DNA of 64,000 bases from Corynebacterium rhinophilum (lineage in GTDB: Bacteria > Actinomycetota > Actinomycetes > Mycobacteriales > Mycobacteriaceae). Both the position numbers and the translations under genes were made by a program. The stretch is from assembly GCF_030227225.1 (NCBI RefSeq), contig NZ_JASPHQ010000004.1, forward strand, positions 54,421 to 118,420, in the 5' to 3' direction. The notes under the pieces were generated by a model. It did no database searches, was not told where the DNA came from, and was given only the letters and a program-made list of their open reading frames with translations. Of this stretch, positions 51,544 to 63,836 are shown one piece after another (position 1 is the stretch's first letter; each line of letters opens with the position of its first letter).

Positions 51544-51894
51544 ATGGTTTCTTCGCACGGCATGACCAAAAATCCCTACATCAACGAATGCTGTTCGCTT
51601 AGCAACGGCCCCCTAGATCAAGACAATGCCGTGCACTTTGCCCAGCAGTTCAAGGTACTTGCAGATCCCGCGCGCCTTCGCCTTTTGTCCATTTTGTGCG
51701 ATGAAGGCTGCGGCCCGATGAGCGTCTCAGAACTGACCGCATTATCCGGTCTGAGTCAGCCGACGGTGTCTCACCATCTTGCAAAAATGCGGGATGCTGA
51801 CCTCTTAGCCAAACGACAGACTGGCCGCACCGTCACCCATGAAGTGCAAAAACAAGCTTTCACTGCACTGCGCGAACTACTCTCTTTCGACTAA
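51544..51894 (+). CDS. arsR: arsenite-responsive ArsR repressor
   Basis: 116 aa. The winged helix runs from ~30 with VLADPARLRLLSIL, the recognition part SVSELTALSGLSQPTVSHHLAKMRDADLL, and TVTHEVQ in the wing. Cys16, Cys17 and Cys56 coincide, with a shift of one, with the Cys15/Cys16/Cys55 arsenite site described for C. glutamicum ArsR, so As(III) or Sb(III) should release it from DNA. The ATG at 51544 is the only sensible start; the longer frame reaches into acr3. Divergent from acr3. Confidence 0.93.
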   Translation: MVSSHGMTKNPYINECCSLSNGPLDQDNAVHFAQQFKVLADPARLRLLSILCDEGCGPMSVSELTALSGLSQPTVSHHLAKMRDADLLAKRQTGRTVTHEVQKQAFTALRELLSFD

Positions 51895-51982
51895 ACAGCC
51901 ACTAACAATGAAATCTTGGCCTTATATGTTTGCAACACTGTGAGCCAATCAAAGTATTTCGCCCCGCAATAAACCCCCTCTT

Positions 51983-52012
51983 AAAGGAAAAGGCCCGAGC
52001 TTAACGCTCGGG
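51983..52012 (-). terminator. terminator of ndk
   Basis: CCCGAGC (51994-52000) and GCTCGGG (52006-52012) form a 7-bp stem with 5-nt loop; on the minus strand CCTTTTCCTTT follows. It may also help stop arsR from the other side. Confidence 0.7.
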
Positions 52013-52041
52013 TCTCCTTGAAATCTAGGTAGATTCAGTGC

Positions 52042-52452
52042 TTAGAGGTTGGGGAACCAAATTCCAATCTCGCGCTCAGCGGACTCTGGGGAGTCGGAGC
52101 CGTGCACGATGTTCTCGCCCACGCTGAGTGCGAAGTCACCGCGGATGGAACCGGGTGCGGCCTTGGAGACTGGGTCGGTGCCGCCGGCCAGCTGGCGCCA
52201 TGCCTCGATGGCGCGCTCGCCTTCAACAACGCCGGCAATCAGCGGTGCGGAGGTGATGAAGTCCACGAGCTCGCCAAAGAATGGCTTGTCCTTGTGCTCT
52301 TCGTAGTGCTTTTCTGCGGTCTCGCGGTCAGCCACGCGCAGGTCCAGCTCGGCCAGCTTGAGGCCCTTGCGCTCGATGCGGGCAATAATCTCGCCCACGT
52401 GGCCGTTCTTTACGCCGTCCGGCTTAATGAGGATCAATGTACGTTCAGTCAT
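52042..52452 (-). CDS. ndk: nucleoside diphosphate kinase
   Basis: 136 aa from ATG 52452 ([17 protein letters not shown]). The phosphorylated His is in [17 protein letters not shown] near residue 117, and [17 protein letters not shown] is conserved. It transfers the gamma phosphate of ATP to other nucleoside diphosphates. A longer frame to 52488 has no ribosome site. Position between rne and folC is conserved apart from the arsenic insertion. Confidence 0.97.
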   Translation of the reverse strand: MTERTLILIKPDGVKNGHVGEIIARIERKGLKLAELDLRVADRETAEKHYEEHKDKPFFGELVDFITSAPLIAGVVEGERAIEAWRQLAGGTDPVSKAAPGSIRGDFALSVGENIVHGSDSPESAEREIGIWFPNL

Positions 52453-52538
52453 GCCCCATACTGTACCGAATACCCACAATTCGTCCACGCCCGAGGGCTA
52501 TAAGCGGGGGCAGCGCAGTGGGCGGCATTTAATAAGCA

Positions 52539-52856
52539 CTAAGTAAGCTGCTGAACTATCTCCGTCGCGCGCTCATGCGAGGTCCCCCTAAACCACAGGC
52601 GCACTTGGTTAACCGCCGTGCCGAACTGGCCGTTGCCAAGCAAACGCTTCATCTCTGCGCGCTGCTTTTTATCCAAATCATCAAGGGTGGCTTCTTCTGC
52701 CCGCTGAAAATTAGCGCGCAAGGCCAAAGCCAAAAATACGGCGGCGATGATGAGTGCTACCAGCGGCAGCCACGGTGTACCCGTGGCTGCGCGGGCAGCG
52801 ACCGCGGCAATGCAGGCTAGGGCCGCGAGGACGAGATAGACGGTGCGCATGGCCAC
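52539..52856 (-). CDS. small membrane protein between DUF4233 gene and ndk
   Basis: 105 aa from GTG 52856 (or 103 aa from ATG 52850). Two hydrophobic helices (VYLVLAALACIAAVAARAA and WLPLVALIIAAVFLALALRA) are followed by a charged cytosolic tail with TLDDLDKKQRAEMKRLL. The GTG shares a base with the stop of the upstream gene, so it is coupled to it. I do not recognise the family; it belongs to the folC-DUF4233-ndk group and is probably co-transcribed with it. Confidence 0.75.
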   Translation of the reverse strand: MAMRTVYLVLAALACIAAVAARAATGTPWLPLVALIIAAVFLALALRANFQRAEEATLDDLDKKQRAEMKRLLGNGQFGTAVNQVRLWFRGTSHERATEIVQQLT

Positions 52857-53350
52857 TACTTCTGGTTGAGGTGCTGGGTAGTTAAGTAACCGCGCTTCAT
52901 GCGGGCGATTAAGTTACTGCGCAAATACGCCGCAAGGAGCCACTCCATGCCAAAGATGATGAAGATCGCGGCGATGGACCAGTGCGCCATGAAGCCAAGG
53001 ATAAGGCCCAATAGCTGCGCCCACACGATGACGGTCAGCGCCCACTTCTTATTCATAAACGCGATCATGCCCAAGTGGAATATCAGGGCACCTATGACTA
53101 CGCCGTAGTTAAACGGCGTCCACAACGTGCCGTCATACAGCTTGTACAACAGCGGCAGCGCCAAAACGAGCGTGATTGACTCCATGATGAGCGAGCTGGC
53201 GATGACCATGCCATTAAAGCTCTTGAGCGGATCCTTGACGGGATCCTGCCCCAGGCCCAATGGGCCGATTTCATTATCCGCGACTTCATCGCCGCGGCGC
53301 GGCGGACGAGACGGACGATGCGGACGGGACTGGGGATCAGGGCTGGTCAT
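52856..53350 (-). CDS. DUF4233-family membrane protein
   Basis: 164 aa with a polar, Arg/Pro-rich N-terminus (~45 residues) and four helices: MVIASSLIMESITLVLALPLLY, FNYGVVIGALIFHLGMIAF, ALTVIVWAQLLGLILGFMAH, IAAIFIIFGMEWLLAAYLR. This is the DUF4233 pattern, found directly after folC in actinobacteria including Mycobacterium; no function is known. The start overlaps the folC stop by ATGA. Confidence 0.82.
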   Translation of the reverse strand: MTSPDPQSRPHRPSRPPRRGDEVADNEIGPLGLGQDPVKDPLKSFNGMVIASSLIMESITLVLALPLLYKLYDGTLWTPFNYGVVIGALIFHLGMIAFMNKKWALTVIVWAQLLGLILGFMAHWSIAAIFIIFGMEWLLAAYLRSNLIARMKRGYLTTQHLNQK

Positions 53351-54918
53351 GCGGGCTCCTTTCCAAACATCGCGCGGGCTTCGCCGGCGGTAACCACCGA
53401 ACCGGTAATGACAATACCGGAGCCGGATTGCACCTCAGATTCCTCGGCCAGCTCCACGGCTTGCGCGTAGGCACCAGGCAGATCATCGGCCACATAGACG
53501 CGCTCTTCGCCATAAATATCGCGGGCCACTTCCGCCAGCTCATAGGCATCAAGCGCGCGCGGCGAGGAGTTTTGGGTGATGACCACCTCGCTCAAGTACG
53601 GCTCCAGCGCGGCAAGAATGCCCTGGGCGTCCTTATCGCCAAAGATGGAGACCACGCCGATAAGCCGGGCGAAATCGAAGTCGCGGTCGAGCGCCGCGCC
53701 AAGCGCCTTGGCGCCGTGGGGATTGTGGGCGGCATCGATAAACGTCGTGGGCGAGGTACGCACGCGCTCGAGACGGCCAGGGGAAATCGTCTTGGCAAAA
53801 CCGTTGCGCACGGAGGCAATATCCAGAGGATGTCCGGAAGAGGCACCGAAGAAGGCTTCGACCGCTGCAAGGGCAACGGCCGCATTCTTGGCCTGGTGCT
53901 CGCCGTGCAACGGCAAGAAAATATCCTCGTACATGCCGCCGAGGCCCTGGATATTAACCTGCTGGCCACCGACCGCAATGCGGGATTCTAAGGCCGCGAA
54001 TTCCGCTCCGGAGCGGGCCACGCCGGCATCCATATCCACCGCGCGCTGCAGGATGACCTGCATGGCCTCCGGGTCTTGCTCGGCGATGATGGCGATGTTT
54101 TCGTTCGGGGTCAGCGGGTCTTCGGCATCGGCGCGGCGCTTGATGATGCCCGCCTTCTCCCCCGCAATCTCCCGAATATCGCTGCCCAGGTAATCCGTGT
54201 GGTCGAGGCCCACCGGGGTAATCACGGAGACGTCCGCATTGACCACGTTCGTGGCATCCCACAACCCGCCGAGGCCGACCTCGACGACGGCGACGTCAAC
54301 GGGGGCATCGGCAAACGCTGCATAGGACAGGCCTACCAAGACCTCGAACTTGGACATGGGAACGTCTGAGCGCGCATCCACCATCTCCACGTATGGCTTG
54401 ATTTCGTGCCACAGGCGTACGTAGTCGCGCGGGTGGATGGGCCGGCCATCGATGCCGATGCGCTCGGTAACCCGCTGCAGGTGCGGGCTGGTAACCAAGC
54501 CCACGCGGCGGTGGAAGGAACGCAGCAGCGAATCGACCATGCGCGCGGTAGAAGACTTGCCATTGGTGCCCGCGATGTGGATGACATCAAAGGACTGTTC
54601 GGGGTGACCGAGCAAATCCATGAGCATCTCGATGCGCTCCAGGGTGGGCTCGATTTTGGTCTCCGGCCAGCGCTGGTTGAGCTCGTCTTCCACCTCACCG
54701 AGCGCCTGCAGCTCCTCCGGGGATACCTCTTGGGGTGCGGCGTCGTTATATTCTTCGTCCTCGCCCATGCCAAGGTTCAGGGTCAGGCCCGATTCCATGA
54801 TCTCCACCGGGGTGCCATCGGTGCCCTCTTTGAGGGCGTCGACGATCTCAAAATCGTCCTCTCCCCCGGCGGCCTCGCCGTTCCCGTTGGCGTCGTGATT
54901 GAAGCGCTGATCTGACAC
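53347..54918 (-). CDS. folC: folylpolyglutamate synthase / dihydrofolate synthase
   Basis: 523 aa, longer than the usual ~450 because of an acidic N-terminal extension of ~75 residues before EVEDELNQRWPETKIEPTL. Mur-ligase features: P-loop HIAGTNGKSSTARMV (~residue 130), the TSPHLQRVTERI segment, VEVGLGGLWDATNVV, and PGRLERVRTSPTTFIDAAHNPHG. It adds glutamate to folates and makes dihydrofolate. The start at 54918 shares one base with the valS stop, so folC is coupled to valS. Confidence 0.95.
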   Translation of the reverse strand: MSDQRFNHDANGNGEAAGGEDDFEIVDALKEGTDGTPVEIMESGLTLNLGMGEDEEYNDAAPQEVSPEELQALGEVEDELNQRWPETKIEPTLERIEMLMDLLGHPEQSFDVIHIAGTNGKSSTARMVDSLLRSFHRRVGLVTSPHLQRVTERIGIDGRPIHPRDYVRLWHEIKPYVEMVDARSDVPMSKFEVLVGLSYAAFADAPVDVAVVEVGLGGLWDATNVVNADVSVITPVGLDHTDYLGSDIREIAGEKAGIIKRRADAEDPLTPNENIAIIAEQDPEAMQVILQRAVDMDAGVARSGAEFAALESRIAVGGQQVNIQGLGGMYEDIFLPLHGEHQAKNAAVALAAVEAFFGASSGHPLDIASVRNGFAKTISPGRLERVRTSPTTFIDAAHNPHGAKALGAALDRDFDFARLIGVVSIFGDKDAQGILAALEPYLSEVVITQNSSPRALDAYELAEVARDIYGEERVYVADDLPGAYAQAVELAEESEVQSGSGIVITGSVVTAGEARAMFGKEPA

Positions 54919-57650
54919 TACTTAAGGCCCTCCAAACGGCTGGTAATGCGCTCGACTTCCTCGCGCGCGATGTCTTGGCGCGCCCGAATCTTATTGACCA
55001 CGTCTTCCGGCGCCTTGGCCAGGAAGTTTTCATTGCCCAGCTTCTTGCCGGTCTGTTCCAGTTCCTTATTGGCCTTGGCCAGATCCTTTTCCAGGCGCTT
55101 GCGCTCTGCTTCGACGTCGACCGCGCCGTGGGTATCCAGCGTGACCTCCACGGTGGCCTGGGACAGGCGCACCTCAATGGAGGCCGAGGGGTTAAAGTCC
55201 TCGCCCGGCGCGGTGGTATTGGCCAGGTTGCGGACCAATTCCTCTTGGCCCTGCAGATCTGCCGCGGCGAAGTCGAGGCGGCCCGGAACCTTTTGTGAGG
55301 GCTTAACTCCCTGATCGGAGCGGAACCGGCGCAGCTCGGTAATGAGCTTATCGGCATCATCGATGCGGCGGGCGGCCACCGCGTCCTTGGTGGCGCCGCC
55401 GTTGGTATCGGCCACTGTGGGCCACGGGGCGATGACGATGGATTCCCCGCCGGTCAATGCCTTCCACAGCACCTCGGTCACATACGGCATGGTGGGGTGC
55501 AATAGGCGCAGCACCACGTCGATGACGCGGCCCAAGACGATCTGGGTATTGCGGCCTTCTACCGTTTCGCCATCGCGCGGGATCTGAGTCTTGGCAATCT
55601 CCAGGTACCAGTCACAGAGCTCATCCCAGGTGAAGTGGTAAAGCAGCTCGTTGGCTTTGGCAAATTGATAATCATCCAAGTAGGCATCGACCTGGGTGCG
55701 CACCTCTTCGGCGCGGTCGAGGATCCAGCGGTCGGCATCCGAAAGCTCCGTGCGGCTAGGCAAAGGTGCTACGCCGGCGCCGTTCATCAACGCAAACTTG
55801 GTGGCATTAAAGAGCTTCGTAGCGAAGTTGCGCGATGCCGCGGCGGCGTCAGAGCCCAGCGGCAAGTCCACGCCCGGGTTGGCGCCGCGAGCCAGGGTAA
55901 AGCGCAGCGCATCGGCGCCGTAATCGCGCACCCAGTCCATCGGGTCAATGCCATTGCCCAGGGACTTGGACATCTTGCGGCCCTGCTCATCGCGCACAAG
56001 GCCGTGCAGGTAGAGGTCCTTGAAAGGAATCTGCGGGCGACCATCGGTGCCCTTACCCAAAAGCTCTGGGGTCTTGGTGCCGGCGAAGGTGCCGAACATC
56101 ATCATGCGCGCGACCCAGAAGAACAAGATGTCATAGGCCGTGACCAGCACATTGGTGGGATAGAACTTCTCCAAGTCCGGGGTCTTATCGGGCCAGCCCA
56201 GGGTGGAAAATGGCCACAACGCCGAAGAGAACCAGGTATCGAGGACATCCGGATCCTGCTCGTGGCCTGCCGGTGGCTCCTCATCGGGGCCGACGCACAC
56301 GATGTCACGCTCGACCTCGCCGGACTCGTTCGTACGCTCCGGGCCGTACCAAATGGGGATGCGGTGGCCCCACCACAGCTGGCGGGAGATGCACCAATCG
56401 TGCATGTCATCGACCCACTCAAAATAGCGCGGTTCCAGCGACTGCGGGTGCAAGACGGTATCGCCCTCGCGCACGGCGTCACCGGAAGCCTTCGCCATTT
56501 GCGCGACATCGACGAACCACTGCAGCGATAGGCGCGGCTCGATGGGCTCGCCGGAGCGCTCCGAGTGGCCCACGGAGTGAACATAGGGGCGGATTTCTTT
56601 GAGGATGCGCCCCTGCTCCCGCAGCGCCTCCCTAATTTCCACGCGCGCATCTTCGCGCGTCATGCCATCGAACCGGGTGCCGGTATGCGCGATGTGGCCA
56701 GTGGTATCCATGACCGTCGGCATATCCAAGTCATGGCGGGTGCCCATGGCGTAGTCATTGGGATCGTGGGCCGGGGTGATCTTTACCGCACCGGTACCAA
56801 AATCCATGTCCACGTAATCATCGGCAATGATCTTCAGCTTCAGGTCATCGCGGAAGGGATGATCCAATTCTTGGCCCACGAGGTGGGCGTAGCGCTCATC
56901 GTCGGGGTGGACGGCAATGGCGACATCGCCAAGCATGGTTTCCACACGCGTAGTGGCAACAATGAGGTGCGGCTCATCGTCGTTTAGCGAGCCATAGCGG
57001 ATGGAGACCAGCTCGCCCTCGACGTCCTTGTAGACGACCTCGATATCGGAAACGGCGGTCTCCAGCACCGGCGACCAATTGACCAGGCGGTTGGCCCGGT
57101 AAATCATGCCCTCATCGTAGAGGTTCTTAAAGATGGTCTGCACCGCGCGTGACAGGCCCTCATCCAGCGTGAAGCGCTCGCGGGTCCAGTCCACGGAGTC
57201 ACCAATGGCGCGCATCTGGTTCTGGATGGTGCCGCCGTATTGCTCCTTCCATTCCCAGACCTTGTCTATGAACTCCTCGCGCTCATAATCCCAGCGCTTT
57301 TTGCCCTCGGTCTCCTTGAGCTTGGCTTCGACCTTGGTCTGGGTGGCGATGCCTGCGTGGTCAGCGCCCGGCAGCCACAGGGTGGCATAGCCCTGCATGC
57401 GCTTGCGGCGAATGATGGAGTCGATCAGAGTGTGGTCCAAGGCGTGGCCCATGTGCAGCTGGCCGGTGACGTTCGGCGGCGGCAGCACGATGGAATAGGG
57501 CTCCGCCTCCGAGGATGCATCCGGGGTGAAGTAACCGGCGCTTACCCAGCCTTCGTAGAGGTCTTTTTCTACTGCCTGCGGCTCCCAGGACTTGGGAAGC
57601 TGGTCCGCGCGGTTGGTGCCAACGAGTTGCTCTTTATTCTGATCAGTCAC
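54918..57650 (-). CDS. valS: valyl-tRNA synthetase
   Basis: 910 aa from GTG 57650 ([20 protein letters not shown]). The frame is open a further 570 bp upstream, but that part lies antisense to panB and is not coding. Class I motifs: [12 protein letters not shown] (HIGH-type) near residue 60 and [10 protein letters not shown] (KMSKS) near 565; [17 protein letters not shown] is characteristic of ValRS. The CP1 editing domain sits between them, and the C-terminal coiled coil ends in [11 protein letters not shown]. It charges tRNA-Val and edits threonine. Leads the valS-folC-DUF4233 operon. Confidence 0.97.
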   Translation of the reverse strand: MTDQNKEQLVGTNRADQLPKSWEPQAVEKDLYEGWVSAGYFTPDASSEAEPYSIVLPPPNVTGQLHMGHALDHTLIDSIIRRKRMQGYATLWLPGADHAGIATQTKVEAKLKETEGKKRWDYEREEFIDKVWEWKEQYGGTIQNQMRAIGDSVDWTRERFTLDEGLSRAVQTIFKNLYDEGMIYRANRLVNWSPVLETAVSDIEVVYKDVEGELVSIRYGSLNDDEPHLIVATTRVETMLGDVAIAVHPDDERYAHLVGQELDHPFRDDLKLKIIADDYVDMDFGTGAVKITPAHDPNDYAMGTRHDLDMPTVMDTTGHIAHTGTRFDGMTREDARVEIREALREQGRILKEIRPYVHSVGHSERSGEPIEPRLSLQWFVDVAQMAKASGDAVREGDTVLHPQSLEPRYFEWVDDMHDWCISRQLWWGHRIPIWYGPERTNESGEVERDIVCVGPDEEPPAGHEQDPDVLDTWFSSALWPFSTLGWPDKTPDLEKFYPTNVLVTAYDILFFWVARMMMFGTFAGTKTPELLGKGTDGRPQIPFKDLYLHGLVRDEQGRKMSKSLGNGIDPMDWVRDYGADALRFTLARGANPGVDLPLGSDAAAASRNFATKLFNATKFALMNGAGVAPLPSRTELSDADRWILDRAEEVRTQVDAYLDDYQFAKANELLYHFTWDELCDWYLEIAKTQIPRDGETVEGRNTQIVLGRVIDVVLRLLHPTMPYVTEVLWKALTGGESIVIAPWPTVADTNGGATKDAVAARRIDDADKLITELRRFRSDQGVKPSQKVPGRLDFAAADLQGQEELVRNLANTTAPGEDFNPSASIEVRLSQATVEVTLDTHGAVDVEAERKRLEKDLAKANKELEQTGKKLGNENFLAKAPEDVVNKIRARQDIAREEVERITSRLEGLK

Positions 57651-57707
57651 CTGGCCAACTCTACCCTGTGCGTCAACTGGCACCACCGGCCTGTCTAGAG
57701 TAAGGGC

Positions 57708-58529
57708 ATGTCTCACAACCCTGGCCACCGCGCCCGCCTCCGCACCCGTTACTTCACCCAAGCCAAAGACAACTCTCAGGCCTTCGCGTGCCTGACGAGC
57801 TACGACTGCTTGACCGCCGAAATCTTCGATGAAGCCGGGGTCGATCTCCTGCTCGTCGGCGATTCCCTGGCCAACGTGGTGCTGGGCCGCGAAACCACGC
57901 TCTCGCTCACCCTCGATGAGATGATCCCGCTGGCCCGCGCGGTGGTTGCTTCGACCTCCCGCGCCTTCGTGGTGGTGGACCTTCCCTTCGGCTCCTATGA
58001 GGACGGCCCCTCCCAGGCGCTGGAGACCGCGGTGCGCGTCATGAAGGAAACCGGCGCGCAGGCCGTGAAGCTGGAGGGCGGTGCGGAGCGCGCTCCCATT
58101 GTTGCCGCGCTTGTCGCCGCCGGCATCCCGGTCTGCGCCCACATTGGCTTTACACCCCAGCAGGTCCACGCCTTGGGCGGCTTCGTGGTCCAAGGCCGGG
58201 GTGCCGGTGCGGAGAAGCTTCACGACGACGCCCGCGCCCTCGCCGAGGCCGGCGCCTTCGCCGTGGTGCTGGAGATGGTCCCGGCAGCCCTTGCTGAGCA
58301 GGTGACCAAGGAGCTGCCCATCCCCACCATCGGCATCGGCGCCGGCGCGCAGACCGACGGTCAGATTCTGGTGTGGACCGATGCCTTCGGCCTGGGAGGT
58401 CCCAAGGCGCCGCGTTTTGTGCGCCGCTACGCGAATCTGCGCGGCGCGCTGCTGGAAGGAGCGAAGGACTATGTCGCAGATGTGGGTGAACGTTCCTTCC
58501 CCAACGCCGAGGAGTCTTTCGAGGACTAA
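57708..58529 (+). CDS. panB: ketopantoate hydroxymethyltransferase
   Basis: 273 aa. PanB transfers a hydroxymethyl group from methylene-THF to ketoisovalerate. Family stretches: [66 protein letters not shown] and [37 protein letters not shown] element ends 6 bp before the ATG, which would give a nearly leaderless mRNA. Divergent from valS by 57 bp; panC follows 11 bp downstream, so the two form the pantothenate operon. Confidence 0.96.
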   Translation: MSHNPGHRARLRTRYFTQAKDNSQAFACLTSYDCLTAEIFDEAGVDLLLVGDSLANVVLGRETTLSLTLDEMIPLARAVVASTSRAFVVVDLPFGSYEDGPSQALETAVRVMKETGAQAVKLEGGAERAPIVAALVAAGIPVCAHIGFTPQQVHALGGFVVQGRGAGAEKLHDDARALAEAGAFAVVLEMVPAALAEQVTKELPIPTIGIGAGAQTDGQILVWTDAFGLGGPKAPRFVRRYANLRGALLEGAKDYVADVGERSFPNAEESFED

Positions 58530-58540
58530 GGTCTTAAGCC

Positions 58541-60729
<2,189 letters not shown>

Positions 60730-61488
60730 ATGAGCACTGAGCACACCGAACCGCTGCACGCTGCGGAGCAGGCGGAAGACTCCGACGCTCACGCTGCGGA
60801 TTCCATCAGCACCGATGCCGTGGTGGATATCGCCATTTCCCAGTTTTCCGCGTGGGGTTTTTCTGAAACCAAACTGGATACCATCGCCGCGGAATCCGGC
60901 ATGTCCAAGCGCATGATTCACTATCACTTTGGCGATAAACAGGGCTTGTACTTAAGGGCTTTAAGCACCGCCGCCGAGCGCCTGCGCCCTGACGAAGAAG
61001 ACCTAGAACTCGATTCCGCGGTTCCGGTCGAAGGCGTGCGCAAGCTGGTGGACTGGATCTTTTGGCAGTACGTCAACCACCCCGAGGCCATCCGCATGAT
61101 GACCTGGGAAACCGCCCAGTCCATCGTGGGCTCTTCCACCAATCCCGTGGCGGATTTTAGCGGCGTCGCCCTTCACGTCGATCGCCTGCTCATGCTGGGC
61201 CAGGACGCCGGTGCCTTCCGCCCGGGCATTTCCACCAACGATATTTTCACCATCATCGCCTCGCTCACCTCGTACCGCGTGACCAACCGGGCGATGATGG
61301 ACAACCTCTTGGGCGTGGATATGTCCAGCCAGGCAAATACCGACGGCATGCACCGGCTTACCGTCGATACCGTGCTGGCATTCCTCACCGCCAATATCCC
61401 CGATTCCGGCCACGAGTCTTACTTGGTGCCTTCTGATGCCGACGAGGGCGACGAGGCCTCCCCGCAAGACATCTACGGCGAGGCATAA
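60730..61488 (+). CDS. TetR-family regulator next to mdh
   Basis: 252 aa from ATG 60730 (MSTEHTEPLH). After ~30 polar, acidic residues the HTH is found: AISQFSAWGFSETKLDTIAAESGMSKRMIHYHFGDKQGLY (recognition helix MSKRMIHYHF). The rest is the ligand domain with WETAQSIVGSSTNPV and the acidic C-terminus. A TetR gene at this place between mdh and the van/clpX region is also found in C. glutamicum; target unknown. Terminator hairpin follows. Confidence 0.87.
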   Translation: MSTEHTEPLHAAEQAEDSDAHAADSISTDAVVDIAISQFSAWGFSETKLDTIAAESGMSKRMIHYHFGDKQGLYLRALSTAAERLRPDEEDLELDSAVPVEGVRKLVDWIFWQYVNHPEAIRMMTWETAQSIVGSSTNPVADFSGVALHVDRLLMLGQDAGAFRPGISTNDIFTIIASLTSYRVTNRAMMDNLLGVDMSSQANTDGMHRLTVDTVLAFLTANIPDSGHESYLVPSDADEGDEASPQDIYGEA

Positions 61489-61495
61489 AAAGAAA

Positions 61496-61530
61496 GCACC
61501 GGCTGCTTGCCGATGCCCCTTTTTCCTACC
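61496..61530. terminator. bidirectional terminator between tetR and clpX
   Basis: GCACCGGC (61496-61503) and GCCGATGC (61509-61516) form an 8-bp stem with one mismatch on the plus strand and a G-U pair on the minus strand. CCCCTTTTTCC follows on plus, and TTTCTTTTT on minus, so it serves both convergent genes. Confidence 0.7.
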
Positions 61531-61545
61531 ACAGCGTTTCTCTCG

Positions 61546-62841
61546 CTAGGCCGATTCCTTTGCCTCATCCTTGTAGGTAAATTCGGGCTCTGCGCCCTGG
61601 GTGACGCACTCCGCGGTGATGTGCACAGCGGAAATATCTTCCCTGTCTGGCAGCTCAAACATCACCGGCACAAGCAGTTCTTCCAGAATTGCGCGCAAAC
61701 CGCGCGCGCCGGTTTTACGCTCGAGGGCAAGCTCTGCGATAGCATCCAGCGCCCCGGCATCCATGTCCAGCTCGCAGTCATCCATCTCAAATAGGCGGCT
61801 GTATTGCTTGAGCAGGGAGTTCTTGGGCTCGGTCAACACCTTGACCAGGGCCTCACGGTCCAAGTTATCCACCGTCGCCACCACGGGCAGACGGCCGATG
61901 AATTCTGGAATCAAGCCAAACTTCACGAGGTCTTCCGGGCGCACCTGGGAGAATAGATCCACCTTTTCCCGCTCGTCTTCCGTGCCCAGCTTCGCGCCAA
62001 AGCCAACCCCCTTCTTGCCCACGCGATCCGCGATCACCTGGTCGAGGCCCGCAAACGCGCCGGCGACAATGAAGAGGATATTAGAGGTATCCAGCTGGAT
62101 AAATTCCTGGTTCGGGTGCTTGCGCCCGCCCTGCGGCGGGATGGCAGCCACGGTTCCCTCCAGAATCTTCAGCAGCGCCTGCTGCACGCCTTCGCCGGAG
62201 ACATCGCGGGTAATGGAGGGGTTTTCGGATTTGCGGGAAATCTTATCCACTTCGTCGACGTAGATGATTCCGCGCTGGGCGCGCTCCACATCGAAATCTG
62301 CTGCCTGCAGCAGCTTCAAGAGGATGTTTTCTACGTCCTCACCCACATAGCCGGCCTCGGTCAAGCTGGTGGCATCCGCGATGGCGAACGGCACATCCAG
62401 CAGGCGCGCCAAGGTTTGCGCCAGGTAGGTCTTACCGGAACCGGTGGGCCCCAACATCAAAATATTGGACTTGGAGATCTCTACCTCTTCGCCCTCGGCC
62501 TTCTTCCGTCGCGCATCTAACGCAGCGGATTCTTCTGCCTTAATGCGCTTGTAGTGGTTATACACCGCAACCGACAGCACGCGCTTGGCCTTGTCCTGGC
62601 CAATGACGTACTTATCCAAAAAGGAAGAAATCTGCGAAGGCTTAGGCAGGCGCACCTCCGCCTCAGAAGACTCCTCGGCCTGCTCGTGGCCGAGCTCTTC
62701 TTCAATAATCTCATTGCAGAGCTCGATGCACTCATCGCAGATGTAGACCCCGCCGCCGGCGATGAGCTTTTTCACCTGCTTTTGGCTCTTTCCGCAGAAG
62801 GAACACTTCAGGAGATCAGCGCTTTCTTGCATACGTGCCAT
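61546..62841 (-). CDS. clpX: ATP-dependent Clp protease unfoldase ClpX
   Basis: 431 aa. The zinc-binding domain [17 protein letters not shown] with [10 protein letters not shown] lies at residues 14-42. The AAA+ module has Walker A GPTGSGKT (~125), Walker [11 protein letters not shown], and the ClpP-binding loop near [12 protein letters not shown]. Sensor and C-terminal stretch [18 protein letters not shown] is conserved. It unfolds substrates for ClpP. The start at 62841 ([11 protein letters not shown]) is the standard one. No clpP is within the window. Confidence 0.97.
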   Translation of the reverse strand: MARMQESADLLKCSFCGKSQKQVKKLIAGGGVYICDECIELCNEIIEEELGHEQAEESSEAEVRLPKPSQISSFLDKYVIGQDKAKRVLSVAVYNHYKRIKAEESAALDARRKKAEGEEVEISKSNILMLGPTGSGKTYLAQTLARLLDVPFAIADATSLTEAGYVGEDVENILLKLLQAADFDVERAQRGIIYVDEVDKISRKSENPSITRDVSGEGVQQALLKILEGTVAAIPPQGGRKHPNQEFIQLDTSNILFIVAGAFAGLDQVIADRVGKKGVGFGAKLGTEDEREKVDLFSQVRPEDLVKFGLIPEFIGRLPVVATVDNLDREALVKVLTEPKNSLLKQYSRLFEMDDCELDMDAGALDAIAELALERKTGARGLRAILEELLVPVMFELPDREDISAVHITAECVTQGAEPEFTYKDEAKESA

Positions 62842-63071
62842 TCAGTACTTTCACACTCGCTCTTGTTTACCGCTTTTAAAGGTGGGGCGGAAGGCTCGCT
62901 CACTTCCATCCCCGCGGTTGGTTGTTCAAAAATCTACCTTAGTAAATCAACCCGACACGGCTCCTATTCATTCCCTCCGCGTGGCGAAATTCGCAGATCT
63001 TTATCCGCCCACACCACTAAACTTGGATGTGGATCCTCCACTACCTCCACCACCGCCGAAGGAGCCATTTC
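62842..63071. other. divergent promoter region clpX / SDR gene
   Basis: A 230-bp region with promoters for both flanking genes. A GAAGGAGCC ribosome site lies before 63072. No operator or RNA gene could be recognised. Confidence 0.4.
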
Positions 63072-63836
63072 ATGTTTGACCTCACCAACCGTACCGCGAT
63101 TGTCACGGGCGGGGCTGCGGGCATCGGCAAAGGCATCGTTGCCTCCCTGCGCGAAGCCGGCGCCAACGTCATCATCGCCGATATTGACACCGACAAGGCT
63201 GAAGCCACCGCCGCGGAGCTCGGTGCTACCGCCTATTCTGTCGATGTCACCGATAGGGACTCCATTAAAGAACTATTTGCCAAAGCCCACGCCATGCACG
63301 GCGCAATCGATATCGTCTGTTCCAATGCCGGGGTCTTTCCCAACTGCCCGTTGGAAGAGATGACGGATAAGCAGTGGGAAACCATGTTTGATATCAATAC
63401 CCACGGCACGTTCAAGGTCGTGCAGGAGGCCCTGCCGTATATGAAGGAACGCGGCTACGGGCGCATTGTCATTACCACCTCCATTACCGGCTCACACACC
63501 GGCTTTCCCGGCTGGGCGCACTACGGCGCCTCCAAGGCGGCCCAACAAGGTTTCATCCGCTCCGCTGCCCTAGAAATCGCCCGCGATGGCATCACCATCA
63601 ATGGCGTTTTGCCCGGAAATATCCTCACCGAAGGCCTCGAGGCACAGGGCCAGGAGTACCTCGATGAGATGACGCGCTCCATTCCGCTGCACCGGCTTGG
63701 CAGCCCGCGCGATATTGGCAATGCCGCGGCCTTCCTCGCCTCCACCGAGGCCGGATATATCACCGGCCAAACGCTGATTATTGACGGCGGCCAGCTCCTG
63801 CCAGAAACCCCCGAGGCCATCCTGCCGCCGCGCTAG
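63072..63836 (+). CDS. short-chain dehydrogenase/reductase
   Basis: 254 aa from ATG 63072 after GAAGGAG. Classical SDR pattern: cofactor loop TGGAAGIGKG (residues ~12-21), DIDTDKAEA giving NAD(H)-type Asp at the end of strand 2, VCSNAGVFPN, TTSITGSHTGFPGWAHYGASK with the Ser, Tyr and Lys of the active site, and GYITGQTLIIDGGQLLPE at the end. Relatives reduce 3-ketoacyl or sugar/polyol substrates; the substrate is not assigned. It stands alone downstream of the clpX promoter. Confidence 0.9.
   Translation: MFDLTNRTAIVTGGAAGIGKGIVASLREAGANVIIADIDTDKAEATAAELGATAYSVDVTDRDSIKELFAKAHAMHGAIDIVCSNAGVFPNCPLEEMTDKQWETMFDINTHGTFKVVQEALPYMKERGYGRIVITTSITGSHTGFPGWAHYGASKAAQQGFIRSAALEIARDGITINGVLPGNILTEGLEAQGQEYLDEMTRSIPLHRLGSPRDIGNAAAFLASTEAGYITGQTLIIDGGQLLPETPEAILPPR

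Noticed and set aside
57651-58223. N-terminal extension of valS
   Set aside because: The extension is antisense to panB and unlike any ValRS. The GTG at 57650 gives the normal N-terminus.
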